Notes under the pieces: generated by a model | The model's database searches: none | Seen by the model: the letters and a program-made list of their open reading frames with translations, nothing else | Told to the model about the DNA's origin: nothing | DNA from: Lutibacter sp. | GTDB lineage: Bacteria > Bacteroidota > Bacteroidia > Flavobacteriales > Flavobacteriaceae | DNA length: 64,000 nt | Direction: 5' to 3' | Assembly: GCA_021647265.1 (NCBI GenBank) | Contig: JAKIVA010000008.1 | Span: forward strand, 1-64,000 | Made by a program: the position numbers and the translations under genes | Shown here: piece after piece, positions 27,529-36,625 of the stretch | Numbering within the stretch: the first letter of the stretch is position 1 | Layout of the letters: each line of letters starts with the position of its first letter

Positions 27529-29790
27529 TTAAGTATTTTGCTTTTTAATCAAATTTAAAGCGGAACCTTCTTTGTACCATTCTATTTGACCAGCATTGTA
27601 AGTATGATTTAACTTAATAATATCTTTGCTTCCATCTGTATGTACAATTTCTAAAGTCAATTGTTTTCCTGGTGCAAATTCATTTAAATCTAAAAAGTTA
27701 AAAGTATCATCTTCTTTAATTAAATCATAATCCGATTCATTAGCAAATGTTAATCCTAACATTCCTTGCTTTTTTAAATTGGTTTCATGAATACGAGCAA
27801 ATGATTTAACAATAACCGCAGCAACACCTAAATGACGTGGCTCCATGGCTGCATGCTCTCTAGATGAACCTTCTCCATAATTATGGTCTCCAACTACAAT
27901 AGATTTAATACCGGCAGCTTTATAAGCTCTAGCAACGTCAGGAACATGACCATACTCTCCTGTTAACTGATTTTTAACTTTATTTGTTTCTTTATTAAAA
28001 GCATTTATTGCTCCAATAAGCATGTTATTAGAGATGTTATCTAAATGTCCTCTGTATCTCAACCAAGGTCCAGCCATAGAAATATGATCTGTAGTACACT
28101 TACCGTAGGCTTTAATCAACAATTTAGCACCTTTAATGTCACTTCCTAACGGAGTAAATGGAGTTAACAACTGTAATCGTTTAGAATCAGGAGCAACAGT
28201 AATATCAATATTTGAACCATCTTTAATAGGAGGCACATATCCTGGGTCATCTACTTCAAATCCTTTTGGTGGTAATTCAAAACCTGTTGGCTCATCTAAT
28301 AAAACCTCTTCTCCATTTTGATTTATTAATTTATCCGTCAGTGGATTGAAATCTAATCGTCCAGCAATTGCTACTGCAGCGACTATAGATGGTGAGGCTA
28401 CAAAAGCATGTGTATTAGGGTTTCCATCTGCTCTTTTTGAAAAGTTACGATTAAAAGAGTGAACTATGGTATTTTTTTCTTGTTTATCAGCTCCTTCTCT
28501 AGCCCATTGTCCAATACAAGGGCCACAGGCATTGGTAAAAATTTTGGCATCCAAATCTTCAAATATTTTTAATAATCCATCACGTTCAGCAGTATATCTA
28601 ACCTGTTCTGAACCGGGATTGATACCAAACTCTGCTTTTGCAACTAATTTTTTATCAATAGCTTGTTTAGCAATTGAGGCAGCTCTTGACAAATCTTCAT
28701 AAGAAGAGTTGGTACAAGAACCTATCAAGCCCCACTCTACTTTTAACGGCCATCCATTCTTAGTTGCTTTTTCAGTCATTTTACCAACTTCTGTTGTTAA
28801 GTCTGGTGTAAAAGGACCATTTAAATGTGGTTTTAAGTCTGATAAATTAATTTCTATTACTTGATCAAAATACTGCTCAGGGTTTTCATAAACTTCTGCA
28901 TCACCTGTTAAATAAGAAGCTATTTTATTTGCTTCATCAGCAACATCATTACGGTTTGTAGCTCTTAAATAGCGTTCCATAGATTCATCATAACCAAAAG
29001 TTGAAGTAGTAGCTCCTATTTCAGCTCCCATGTTACAAATTGTACCTTTACCTGTTGCAGAAATAGATTTTGCTCCTTCTCCAAAGTATTCAACAATGCA
29101 GCCTGTACCTCCTTTAGCAGTTAAAATACCAGCTACTTTTAGAATTACATCTTTTGGCGCACTCCAACCTGAAAGTTTTCCTGTTAATTTTACACCTATC
29201 ATTTTTGGGAATTTTAATTCCCAAGGCATTCCAGCCATCACATCTACTGCATCAGCACCACCAACACCAATGGCAACCATACCTAAACCACCAGCATTAA
29301 CCGTATGAGAGTCTGTACCAATCATCATTCCTCCAGGAAATGCATAATTCTCTAGTACCACTTGATGTATAATTCCTGCTCCTGGTTTCCAAAACCCGAT
29401 ACCATATTTGTTTGATACAGAAGCTAAAAAGTTAAACACTTCACTACTATTATTTAATGCAGTTTGTAAATCTTTATCTGCTCCTATTTTTGCTTGAATT
29501 AAGTGATCACAATGTACAGTTGTAGGCACTGCAACTTTATTTTTTCCTGCCTGCATAAACTGCAACAAAGCCATTTGTGCAGTTGCATCTTGACAAGCAA
29601 TTCTATCTGGAGCAAAATCAACATAATCTTTACCTCTTTTAAAGGCAATATTTGTAGTACCATCCCAAAGATGATTGTATAATATTTTTTCAGCCAATGT
29701 TAAGGGTTTATTAACTACTGTTCTTGCAGAATCAACTCTCTCAGCCATGCGATTATACACACCTTTAATCATTTCAATATCAAAAGCCAT
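27529..29790 (-). CDS. Aconitate hydratase
   Basis: A 753-residue enzyme of the TCA cycle that interconverts citrate and isocitrate through a [4Fe-4S] cluster. The cluster ligands are the Cys in '[13 protein letters not shown]' and the pair in '[14 protein letters not shown]'. The C-terminal swivel domain carries '[20 protein letters not shown]', with the active-site Ser and Arg. '[15 protein letters not shown]' holds the substrate-binding His. Its length and motifs fit the mitochondrial-type (ACO2-like) group more than E. coli AcnA (about 890) or AcnB. It appears to be a single-gene unit, ended by the hairpin at 27465. Confidence 0.96.
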   Translation of the reverse strand: MAFDIEMIKGVYNRMAERVDSARTVVNKPLTLAEKILYNHLWDGTTNIAFKRGKDYVDFAPDRIACQDATAQMALLQFMQAGKNKVAVPTTVHCDHLIQAKIGADKDLQTALNNSSEVFNFLASVSNKYGIGFWKPGAGIIHQVVLENYAFPGGMMIGTDSHTVNAGGLGMVAIGVGGADAVDVMAGMPWELKFPKMIGVKLTGKLSGWSAPKDVILKVAGILTAKGGTGCIVEYFGEGAKSISATGKGTICNMGAEIGATTSTFGYDESMERYLRATNRNDVADEANKIASYLTGDAEVYENPEQYFDQVIEINLSDLKPHLNGPFTPDLTTEVGKMTEKATKNGWPLKVEWGLIGSCTNSSYEDLSRAASIAKQAIDKKLVAKAEFGINPGSEQVRYTAERDGLLKIFEDLDAKIFTNACGPCIGQWAREGADKQEKNTIVHSFNRNFSKRADGNPNTHAFVASPSIVAAVAIAGRLDFNPLTDKLINQNGEEVLLDEPTGFELPPKGFEVDDPGYVPPIKDGSNIDITVAPDSKRLQLLTPFTPLGSDIKGAKLLIKAYGKCTTDHISMAGPWLRYRGHLDNISNNMLIGAINAFNKETNKVKNQLTGEYGHVPDVARAYKAAGIKSIVVGDHNYGEGSSREHAAMEPRHLGVAAVIVKSFARIHETNLKKQGMLGLTFANESDYDLIKEDDTFNFLDLNEFAPGKQLTLEIVHTDGSKDIIKLNHTYNAGQIEWYKEGSALNLIKKQNT

Positions 29791-29924
29791 ATCTATTTTT
29801 ATTTAATTATTTTATTACGCGAAGTTACAAAAAATGATGTTTCAAATTGTAAAATTATCAATATCTATCTTATTTTTATAGATATAAATATAAATAAGAG
29901 CTATTTTTTTTAAAAATACAAATT

Positions 29925-29946
29925 AACAGGAATAAATTACCCTGTT
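29925..29946 (-). terminator. Weak candidate terminator for RNase P RNA
   Basis: AACAGG and CCTGTT pair around a 10-base AT-rich loop, 22 bp beyond the 3' end of the RNase P RNA. On the - strand the tail is only partly T-rich (AATTTG). Confidence 0.35.
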
Positions 29947-29967
29947 TTTTAAGAATTTAATAAAATT

Positions 29968-30264
29968 AAGTAGGTCTGTAAGCCGGATTTTGTACTTAAA
30001 AAGTTCTTATCATTTATCTAGGCTATAAATTACTCTATAGCTCAAGCTGCCTACCCCTTGAAATAGAGCGAGTAACTCTAAAATTTCAATATACGTGGCA
30101 TTTCACCGCATAGAGTTTACCTGGTTTCACTACAGCCGAACTGTACTTGCTTTCTGTTGCACTTGTCCTCAACTTACGCTGGACGGATGTTATCCGCTAT
30201 GCTACTCTTTGGTGTCCGGACTTTCCTCTACATTTAAAATGGAGCGATAAGACGACCTACTTAA
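29968..30264 (-). ncRNA. rnpB: RNase P RNA (bacterial class A)
   Basis: Read on the - strand, the 5' end AAGTAGGTCG and the 3' end GACCTACTT pair as helix P1. The conserved P4 block GAGGAAAGTCCGGAC lies at 30214-30228, and the 3' conserved GGCTTACAGACCTACTT is at the other end. The length is about 297 nt, below that of E. coli (377), so some peripheral helices are short. It is the catalytic RNA that trims the 5' leader of tRNAs. A promoter -7 box ends a few bases before the 5' end, and the dnaJ terminator lies just upstream. Confidence 0.95.
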
Positions 30265-30270
30265 TTTTTG

Positions 30271-30278
30271 CAAAAGTA
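30271..30278 (-). promoter_or_regulatory. rnpB: Predicted -7 box for rnpB
   Basis: On the - strand it reads TACTTTTG, an exact TAnnTTTG match, ending about 6 bases before the RNA 5' end, where a -7 box should be. The -33 region falls in the T-tract of the dnaJ terminator. Confidence 0.7.
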
Positions 30279-30293
30279 CGCTAAAAATCGTGT

Positions 30294-30323
30294 AAAAAAA
30301 AACCCACTCACAGTATGAGTGGG
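30294..30323 (-). terminator. Rho-independent terminator for the grpE-dnaJ transcript
   Basis: CCCACTCA (30303-30310) and TGAGTGGG (30316-30323) form an 8-bp GC-rich stem with a 5-base loop; nine T follow on the - strand. It lies about 100 bp after the dnaJ stop and directly upstream of rnpB. Confidence 0.85.
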
Positions 30324-30426
30324 AAAATTGCTATGAAAAAGAAAAAGTGTTATTAGATATTTCACTAATAAACTTTGTCAAATATATTTATTTATTTTTT
30401 AAATAAATAATTTTTTTTATTTTTTT

Positions 30427-31548
30427 TTATGAAAACATATCTTTTACTTTTTCAAAAAAAGATTTATCAAATTTTGAAGGGTTAGGTTCAAAATTATCAT
30501 CATTTTTCATTTTTTCAAAAAATGTTTTTTGCTCTTTCGAAAGGTTTTGAGGCGTCCAAACATTTGTATGTATCAATAAGTCACCTGTACCGTAGTGGTC
30601 TATACTTGGCAAACCTTTACCTCTTAATCTTAGTATTTTTCCAGACTGAGTACCTGGTTCAATTTTTATTTTAACTTTTCCTGAAACTGTATCAATATGC
30701 TTACTAGTACCTAAAACGGCTTCAGATAAATTGATATATAAATCAAAATGTAAATTTGTTCCTTCTCGTTTTAAAGTCTCATGTTTAATTTCTTCAATAA
30801 CTACTATTAAATCTCCATCAATTGAATTATTTCCTGGTGCTGCGTTTCCTTTTCCATTTACTTTTAATTGCACACCTTCAGTAACACCTGGTGGAATTTT
30901 TATAGAAACTGTTTCTTCTTTAAATTCTAATCCACTACTATCTGCTCCTTTAGGTTTATTATCCAAAATTTCACCTGTTCCATGACAGGTAGGACAGGTA
31001 GTTGCTGTTTGCATACGGCCTAAAATAGTATTTGTAACACGCATTACTTGACCTGCGCCATTACAACTTGAACAGGTTTTAAATGTTACTCCTGAAGCTT
31101 TTACTTTTCTACGAACTTTTACTTTTTTCTCAACCCCTTTTGCAATTTCTTCTAAAGTTAACTTTACTCTAATTCTTAAATTACTTCCTTTTACACGAGC
31201 CCTTCCTCTTGAACGTCCTCCAAAACCACTACCTCCAAATGCTCCCCCAAAAATATCTCCAAACTGACTAAAGATATCTTCCATATTCATTCCTTCACCA
31301 AAGCCACCGGCTCCGGCTCCTCCATTTTCAAAAGCTGCGTGACCAAAGCGATCATATTTAGCTCTTTTGTTTTCATCACTTAAAACTTCGTAAGCCTCAG
31401 CTGCCTGTTTAAATTTTTCTTCAGCTTCTTTATCTCCAGGATTTTTATCTGGATGATATTTTAATGCCTTTTTTCTATAAGCTTTCTTTATTTCTGCCTG
31501 TGATGCAGTTTTTGTAATACGTAAAACTTCGTAATAATCTATCTTCAT
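30427..31548 (-). CDS. dnaJ: Chaperone DnaJ (two-zinc-motif form)
   Basis: A 373-residue co-chaperone that stimulates DnaK ATPase and delivers unfolded clients. The J domain has HPD at residues 32-34, followed by a Gly/Phe-rich region (about 75-118). The zinc region has only two CxxCxGxG motifs, Cys 159/162 (CSSCNGAG) and Cys 185/188 (CPTCHGTG), where standard DnaJ has four. The C-terminal peptide-binding domains ('[20 protein letters not shown]') are normal. I recall the two-motif form from other Flavobacteria. It lies 11 bp after grpE in one operon. Confidence 0.95.
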   Translation of the reverse strand: MKIDYYEVLRITKTASQAEIKKAYRKKALKYHPDKNPGDKEAEEKFKQAAEAYEVLSDENKRAKYDRFGHAAFENGGAGAGGFGEGMNMEDIFSQFGDIFGGAFGGSGFGGRSRGRARVKGSNLRIRVKLTLEEIAKGVEKKVKVRRKVKASGVTFKTCSSCNGAGQVMRVTNTILGRMQTATTCPTCHGTGEILDNKPKGADSSGLEFKEETVSIKIPPGVTEGVQLKVNGKGNAAPGNNSIDGDLIVVIEEIKHETLKREGTNLHFDLYINLSEAVLGTSKHIDTVSGKVKIKIEPGTQSGKILRLRGKGLPSIDHYGTGDLLIHTNVWTPQNLSKEQKTFFEKMKNDDNFEPNPSKFDKSFFEKVKDMFS

Positions 31549-31559
31549 ACTTGCTTTAA

Positions 31560-32078
31560 TTATTGACCAACTATTACTTTTGGATATCTAATTATTTTAT
31601 CTCCTAGTTTGTAGCCTTGTTCTATAACATCAATGATTTTTCCTTTTAAATCTTCTGAAGGTGCAGGTAATTGAGTAATTGCCTCATGTAGCTCTACATC
31701 AAAAACATCCCCTTTTTTTACTTTAATTGGGCTCAGTCCTTTTTGAAGTAAAAGATTAAATAGTTTGTTGTTAATTAATTCCATTCCTTTTAAAAGTTCT
31801 TTATCCTTCACTTTTTTAATTTCAGCTAAACCTCTTTCAAAATCATCTAAAATTGGCAGAAGAGTAGTCATTAAATCCTCATTGGCAGTTTTAAATAATT
31901 CTACTCGCTCTTTTGATGTTCGTTTTTTATAATTTTCAAATTCAGCAAACAAACGTAAAAACTTGTCTTTTTCTTTCGCTACTTCTTCTTGTAATTGCTC
32001 TTCAATGCTAATTTCTTGAGTTTTTTGCTCCTTACTCCCTTTATCTTTTTCTTCTGTATTACCTTTCTTTTTACTCAT
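31560..32078 (-). CDS. grpE: Nucleotide exchange factor GrpE
   Basis: A 172-residue protein that releases ADP from DnaK. The N-terminal third is a charged Lys/Glu/Gln-rich tail leading into a long coiled coil ('[19 protein letters not shown]', the family's usual start of the core), and the C-terminal beta domain has '[18 protein letters not shown]' and '[16 protein letters not shown]'. It is transcribed first in the grpE-dnaJ pair; dnaK is not in the window. Confidence 0.95.
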   Translation of the reverse strand: MSKKKGNTEEKDKGSKEQKTQEISIEEQLQEEVAKEKDKFLRLFAEFENYKKRTSKERVELFKTANEDLMTTLLPILDDFERGLAEIKKVKDKELLKGMELINNKLFNLLLQKGLSPIKVKKGDVFDVELHEAITQLPAPSEDLKGKIIDVIEQGYKLGDKIIRYPKVIVGQ

Positions 32079-32115
32079 AATTTTTAACTTAAAAATTCTC
32101 TCAATTCAACGTTCA

Positions 32116-32147
32116 CAAAAATATTGCCATTTTTAAAATTATGCCAA
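32116..32147 (-). promoter_or_regulatory. Predicted promoter of grpE-dnaJ
   Basis: On the - strand TATTTTTG (-7 box, 32116-32123) follows TTG (32145-32147) after 21 bases, a good Bacteroidetes promoter. The spacer holds a near-palindrome, ATTGCCAT/ATGCCAAT, with one mismatch per arm, which could bind a regulator. Confidence 0.55.
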
Positions 32148-32159
32148 TATGACATTTAT

Positions 32160-32185
32160 AAAAAATCCTGCACTTAGCAGGATTT
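32160..32185 (-). terminator. Rho-independent terminator after murA
   Basis: AAATCCTG (32163-32170) and CAGGATTT (32178-32185) pair around a 7-base loop, and the - strand ends in a T-run. It lies 8 bp after the murA stop. Confidence 0.8.
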
Positions 32186-32192
32186 ATAATTT

Positions 32193-33500
32193 TTATTCAA
32201 TTCTAGTAATTTTTGCCCCAATAGCTCTTAAACGTTTATCAATATTTTGATAACCTCTATCTATTTGTTCTATGTTATGAATAGTACTGGTACCGTCAGC
32301 AGATAGTGCTGCAATTAATAAAGAAATACCAGCTCTAATATCAGGCGAAGTCATCGTTGTTGCTTTTAAATTCGATTCATGATTCATACCTATAACTGTT
32401 GCTCTATGAGGGTCGCAAAGTATTACTTTGGCTCCCATATCAATTAATTTATCTACAAAAAACAAGCGACTCTCAAACATTTTTTGGTGGATTAGCACGC
32501 TTCCCTTAGCTTGTGTTGCAACTACCAATATTATACTTAATAAATCAGGTGTAAACCCAGGCCATGGAGCATCAGAAATTGTTAAAATAGATCCATCTAT
32601 AAAATTCTGAATTTCATAATGTTGCTGTTCAGGTATAAAAATATCATCTCCCTTACGTTCTAATTTAATTCCTAATTTTTGAAAAACTCTTGGAATTAAA
32701 CCTAAATCTTTCCAACTAACATCTTTTATGGTAATAGAAGATTTTGTCATTGCTGCCATGCCTATTAAACTACCAATTTCAATCATGTCTGGTAAAATTC
32801 TATGGGTACAACCAGTTAATTTTTTCACTCCTTTAATTGTAAGTAAATTGGATCCTACACCATCAATTTCAGCACCCATACTAATCAACATCTTACACAA
32901 TTGCTGTAAATAAGGTTCACAAGCAGCATTATAAATTGTAGTAGTACCTTCAGCCATTACTGCTGCCATAACAATATTAGCGGTTCCAGTTACTGAAGCT
33001 TCATCTAACAGCATATCTGTTCCTGATAACTTTACTGCCTCAACACCATAAAATTGTTCATTTTTATTATATCTAAATGTGGCTCCTAACTTAATAAATC
33101 CTTCAAAATGAGTATCTAACCTGCGTCTTCCAATTTTATCACCTCCTGGCCTAGGTATATAGCCTTTTCCAAAACGAGCTAAAAGTGGACCAACAATCAT
33201 AATAGATCCTCTCAATGAACTACCTTCTTTTTTAAATTTTTTAGATTCTAAATAATCTAAATCTATTCCATTCGCTTGGAAAGTATATGTATCTGTATTA
33301 ATCTTAGTTACTTTTACACCTAACTCACCTAAAATAAATATTAGTTTATTAACATCTTTAATATTTGGAATATTGCTAATAGTAACTTTTTCAGCTGTTA
33401 ATAAAACTGCACAAATAATTTGTAAAGCCTCATTCTTAGCTCCTTGAGGAGTAATATTACCACTTAATTTATGGCCTCCTTCTATTTTAAATGTAGCCAT
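32193..33500 (-). CDS. murA: UDP-N-acetylglucosamine 1-carboxyvinyltransferase (Asp-type active site)
   Basis: A 435-residue cytoplasmic enzyme that adds enolpyruvate from PEP to UDP-GlcNAc, the first committed step of peptidoglycan synthesis. The N-terminal 'GGHKLSGNITPQGAKNEAL' holds the UDP-sugar-binding Lys and Asn. In the active-site loop most MurA proteins have PGGC; here it reads RPGGDKIGRRRLD, with Asp 121 in place of the usual Cys 115 (E. coli numbering). Enzymes with Asp at this position are active but do not form the covalent fosfomycin adduct. 'SPDIRAGISLLIAALSADG' near the C-terminus is normal. It lies 23 bp after the DUF4290 gene, probably in one transcript. Confidence 0.96.
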   Translation of the reverse strand: MATFKIEGGHKLSGNITPQGAKNEALQIICAVLLTAEKVTISNIPNIKDVNKLIFILGELGVKVTKINTDTYTFQANGIDLDYLESKKFKKEGSSLRGSIMIVGPLLARFGKGYIPRPGGDKIGRRRLDTHFEGFIKLGATFRYNKNEQFYGVEAVKLSGTDMLLDEASVTGTANIVMAAVMAEGTTTIYNAACEPYLQQLCKMLISMGAEIDGVGSNLLTIKGVKKLTGCTHRILPDMIEIGSLIGMAAMTKSSITIKDVSWKDLGLIPRVFQKLGIKLERKGDDIFIPEQQHYEIQNFIDGSILTISDAPWPGFTPDLLSIILVVATQAKGSVLIHQKMFESRLFFVDKLIDMGAKVILCDPHRATVIGMNHESNLKATTMTSPDIRAGISLLIAALSADGTSTIHNIEQIDRGYQNIDKRLRAIGAKITRIE

Positions 33501-33523
33501 TTTTAATTGAAATTAATTTAGTG

Positions 33524-34168
33524 TTACTTTTTTTTTGACCACTGCTTATTAGAATGCTTATTAGATTGTTTATTAGATTGTTTATTTGATGATTTTCTTT
33601 TTCTAAGTAAATCTTTTACTTCTGACAAAGTTTCACCCTTATTAGTTAAATCTATGTTACCTTTTGATAATTCAACTAGGTGTTTAAAAATCACTTGATC
33701 GTCAACAGTATCTTTATTCCAATTCAAATAACATTTTTTCATATGATTTGCAATGGTAAAATACAATGCATCACGAGCCTCGCCCTCTTCCCAAGTCAAA
33801 GCAGTATTAATCATAGTTTGAATATTGTTTCCATAAAAACGATATTTTGAAGCATATTTTGGATACTCTAATTTTTCAGGCTTTGCCTGTAAAACTTCTT
33901 TTTTAAGCTTTTCATAGGGTGAATCAACATCCAATTTAAAATCAGACATTATAAACAGTTGGTCCCAAAGTTTACTTTTAAAATCAGGTACATCTCGTAA
34001 ATGTGGTTGTAAATTACCCATTACATCAACAATAGCTTTAGCCATTTTATTTCGTTCTTCAACATCTTCTAAGGCAACGCAGTGATCAACTAGTTTTTGT
34101 ATGTGTCGACCGTATTCTGGTATAATTAAATGTGGTCTTTCCGAGTTATATTCTAAATCAAATTCCAT
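33524..34168 (-). CDS. DUF4290 family protein
   Basis: A 214-residue cytoplasmic protein of a family I know only from Bacteroidetes, of unknown function, often found next to murA as here. The core (about residues 1-190) is helical, rich in charged residues, with 'LIIPEYGRHIQKLVDHC', 'LYFTIANHMKKCYLNWN' and 'LSEVKDLLRKR'. The C-terminus is a low-complexity tail of repeated S-N-K-Q/H units ending WSKKK, encoded by a 12-bp tandem repeat. No catalytic motif can be seen. The gene lies 62 bp downstream of the helicase and 23 bp upstream of murA. Confidence 0.85.
   Translation of the reverse strand: MEFDLEYNSERPHLIIPEYGRHIQKLVDHCVALEDVEERNKMAKAIVDVMGNLQPHLRDVPDFKSKLWDQLFIMSDFKLDVDSPYEKLKKEVLQAKPEKLEYPKYASKYRFYGNNIQTMINTALTWEEGEARDALYFTIANHMKKCYLNWNKDTVDDQVIFKHLVELSKGNIDLTNKGETLSEVKDLLRKRKSSNKQSNKQSNKHSNKQWSKKK
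33542..33589 (-). repeat. Four-copy 12-bp tandem repeat in the DUF4290 gene
   Basis: Four units of TTGTTTATTAGA-like sequence (as written on the + strand) stand in a row; they encode a repeated S-N-K-Q/H tail. The unit is a multiple of three, so copy-number changes would alter tail length without breaking the frame. Confidence 0.8.
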
Positions 34169-34230
34169 GTATTTATTCTTCTATTTTAGAAATTGCAAAT
34201 TACAATATAAATATTGTTTTCACTATTATT

Positions 34231-36558
34231 TTAGCTAATAATTCTAAGTTTTGCAAACTGTAATAACAACTTTTTAACCCCAACTGTTGCAAACCTTATT
34301 TCAGCTTTTTTATTGGCTCCTAAGCCTTCTAAACTAAGTACTTCTCCTTTGCCAAACTTAGAATGTTCAACTATATTGCCTACCACTATTTTGCTATCGA
34401 ATAAATTTGAAGAATTAAGTGTTGACTTTGGTACCTTTTTTAAATTTTTAGGAGGTGAAAATACTACTTTTTGTTCCTTAATTATTTTTTTTTGTGGTCG
34501 TTGAATTGGTTTTTTAAAACGAATTTTATGTTGAGGTACACTACCAAAAATATCTTCATTGATGAACTTGTTTTGTGAAAAATTAGGTTTCTTAACTGTT
34601 AAATATTCCAAATATTTCTCATCAATTTCCTCTAAAAATCTACTTGGTTCGCAATCTACTAACTTTCCCCAACGGTAACGAGTTTGTGCATAGGTTAAAT
34701 AGGCTTGTTTTTCTGCTCTTGTTAAGGCTACATAAAATAACCGTCTCTCTTCTTCCAACTCGCTTCTAGTATTCATACTCATTGCCGATGGAAATAAATT
34801 TTCTTCCAAACCAACAATGTACACGTATGGGAATTCCAGTCCTTTTGCTAAATGAATGGTCATTAATGAAACTCTTGGAGTATCATCTTTCTTTTCACTG
34901 TCAAAATCGGTGGCTAAAGCTACATCTTCTAAGAAAAAAGCTAAAGAATCTTCTTCTTCATTTTCTTTTTGAACATCCACAAAATCTTTAAGACCATTCA
35001 ATAATTCTTGTACATTTTCAACTTTGCTAACTCCTTCAGGAGTTCCATCGCTCTCTAAATCCTTTACTAATCTAGTTTGTTTTATTACAAATTCAGCTAC
35101 TTCAAAAGCATTCTTAGTTTGTGCCTCAATTTGAAAATGTTGTATCATAGTTACAAAGTTCAACAACTTTGTTTTTGTTCCTGCATTGATGTTTATATCT
35201 AAACTTTTTAAATTTAACAATAACCCAAAAATTGACTTTTTATAATGATTGGCAGCAACCGTTAATTTATCTATTGTTGTTGCTCCAATACCACGAGCGG
35301 GATAATTAATAATTCTTTTTAAAGCTTCTTCATCGTTTGGATTTATTAACAAACGCAAATATGCAAGTGTATCTTTAATTTCTTTACGTTGATAAAATGA
35401 TAATCCTCCGTATATTTTATATTTTATATCCTTTTTTCGAAGCGCATCTTCAATGGCTCTAGATTGTGCATTTGTACGATACAGAATTGCGAATTCAGAA
35501 TTTTTTAACTGTAAATTAATTTTATTATCAAAAATTGAATTTGCAATAAATCTTCCTTCTTCAGCTTCCGTAAAAGTTCGCATTACTTTTATTTTTGCAC
35601 CTTCACTATTAGCTGTCCAAATTTGCTTATCTAATTTTGTTTTATTTCTTTGAATAATGCTGTTTGATGCATCAACAATATTTCTTGAAGAACGATAATT
35701 TTGTTCTAATTTAAAAATACTTACTTTCTCATAATCACGCTGAAAATTCAATATGTTTTGAATATTTGCTCCACGAAATGAATAAATACTTTGAGAATCA
35801 TCTCCTACCACGCAAATATTTTGAAACCTATCTGCTAAAGCTCTAACAATTAAGTATTGTGAGTGATTTGTATCTTGATATTCATCAACCAAAATGTACT
35901 TAAACCGTTGTTGATATTTTGCTAAAATTTCAGGAAAACGAGTTAATAACTCATTGGTTCTAAGTAATAAATCATCAAAATCCATTGCCCCTGCCTTAAA
36001 ACAGCGATCAACATAATGCTGATATATTTCTCCAATTTTTGGACGTTGTGCTATTTTATCGGCCTCCAATAAATCTGGATTATTATAATATGCTTTAACC
36101 GTAATTAAACTATTTTTAAATGAAGAAATACGACTTAAAACTTGTTTTGGTTTATACCTATCTTTATCTAATTGCATTTCTTTAATAATAGAAGAAATCA
36201 ATCGAACGGCATCTTGTGTATCGTAAATTGTAAAATTTGATGGAAACCCTAAATGATGACCTTCTGAACGTAAAATACGTGCAAAAACCGAATGAAAAGT
36301 ACCCATCCATAAGTTCTTAGCTTCAGAACCTCCAACAACATTGGCAATACGACTTTTCATTTCTCGTGCTGCTTTATTGGTAAAGGTTAGTGCCAAAATA
36401 TTGAATGCATCAATTTTATTATGCATTAAATTGGCTATTCTATAGGTTAAAACACGCGTTTTTCCAGAGCCAGCACCAGCAATAATAATCATTGGGCCAT
36501 CTTTATGTAAAACGGCCTCTCTTTGTGATTCGTTAAGATTTTCTAAGTAATTATTCAC
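34231..36558 (-). CDS. UvrD/PcrA-type superfamily 1 DNA helicase
   Basis: A 775-residue 3'-5' DNA helicase for excision repair or replication fork upkeep. It has Walker A 'IIAGAGSGKTRVL' near residues 24-36, Walker B 'YILVDEYQDTN', motif III 'VGDDSQSIYSFRGA', motif IV 'LEQNYRSS', motif V 'LMTIHLAKGLEFPYVYI' and motif VI 'RRLFYVALTRAEK'. The C-terminal about 60 residues ('IVVGNIVEHSKFGKGEVLSLEG') form the Tudor-like domain that in PcrA contacts RNA polymerase. The length is typical. It is read in the same direction as the DUF4290 gene and murA. Confidence 0.95.
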   Translation of the reverse strand: MNNYLENLNESQREAVLHKDGPMIIIAGAGSGKTRVLTYRIANLMHNKIDAFNILALTFTNKAAREMKSRIANVVGGSEAKNLWMGTFHSVFARILRSEGHHLGFPSNFTIYDTQDAVRLISSIIKEMQLDKDRYKPKQVLSRISSFKNSLITVKAYYNNPDLLEADKIAQRPKIGEIYQHYVDRCFKAGAMDFDDLLLRTNELLTRFPEILAKYQQRFKYILVDEYQDTNHSQYLIVRALADRFQNICVVGDDSQSIYSFRGANIQNILNFQRDYEKVSIFKLEQNYRSSRNIVDASNSIIQRNKTKLDKQIWTANSEGAKIKVMRTFTEAEEGRFIANSIFDNKINLQLKNSEFAILYRTNAQSRAIEDALRKKDIKYKIYGGLSFYQRKEIKDTLAYLRLLINPNDEEALKRIINYPARGIGATTIDKLTVAANHYKKSIFGLLLNLKSLDININAGTKTKLLNFVTMIQHFQIEAQTKNAFEVAEFVIKQTRLVKDLESDGTPEGVSKVENVQELLNGLKDFVDVQKENEEEDSLAFFLEDVALATDFDSEKKDDTPRVSLMTIHLAKGLEFPYVYIVGLEENLFPSAMSMNTRSELEEERRLFYVALTRAEKQAYLTYAQTRYRWGKLVDCEPSRFLEEIDEKYLEYLTVKKPNFSQNKFINEDIFGSVPQHKIRFKKPIQRPQKKIIKEQKVVFSPPKNLKKVPKSTLNSSNLFDSKIVVGNIVEHSKFGKGEVLSLEGLGANKKAEIRFATVGVKKLLLQFAKLRIIS

Positions 36559-36625
36559 AAGAATTCTTTGAATTTCAAAAGTACCATTCCAAATTTAGTT
36601 TAGCAATAAAAGTTATTGACAAAGT

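Noticed and set aside
29030..29308. A 92-codon + strand frame inside aconitase
   Set aside because: Shadow of a well conserved gene on the other strand, with no start signal or family match.
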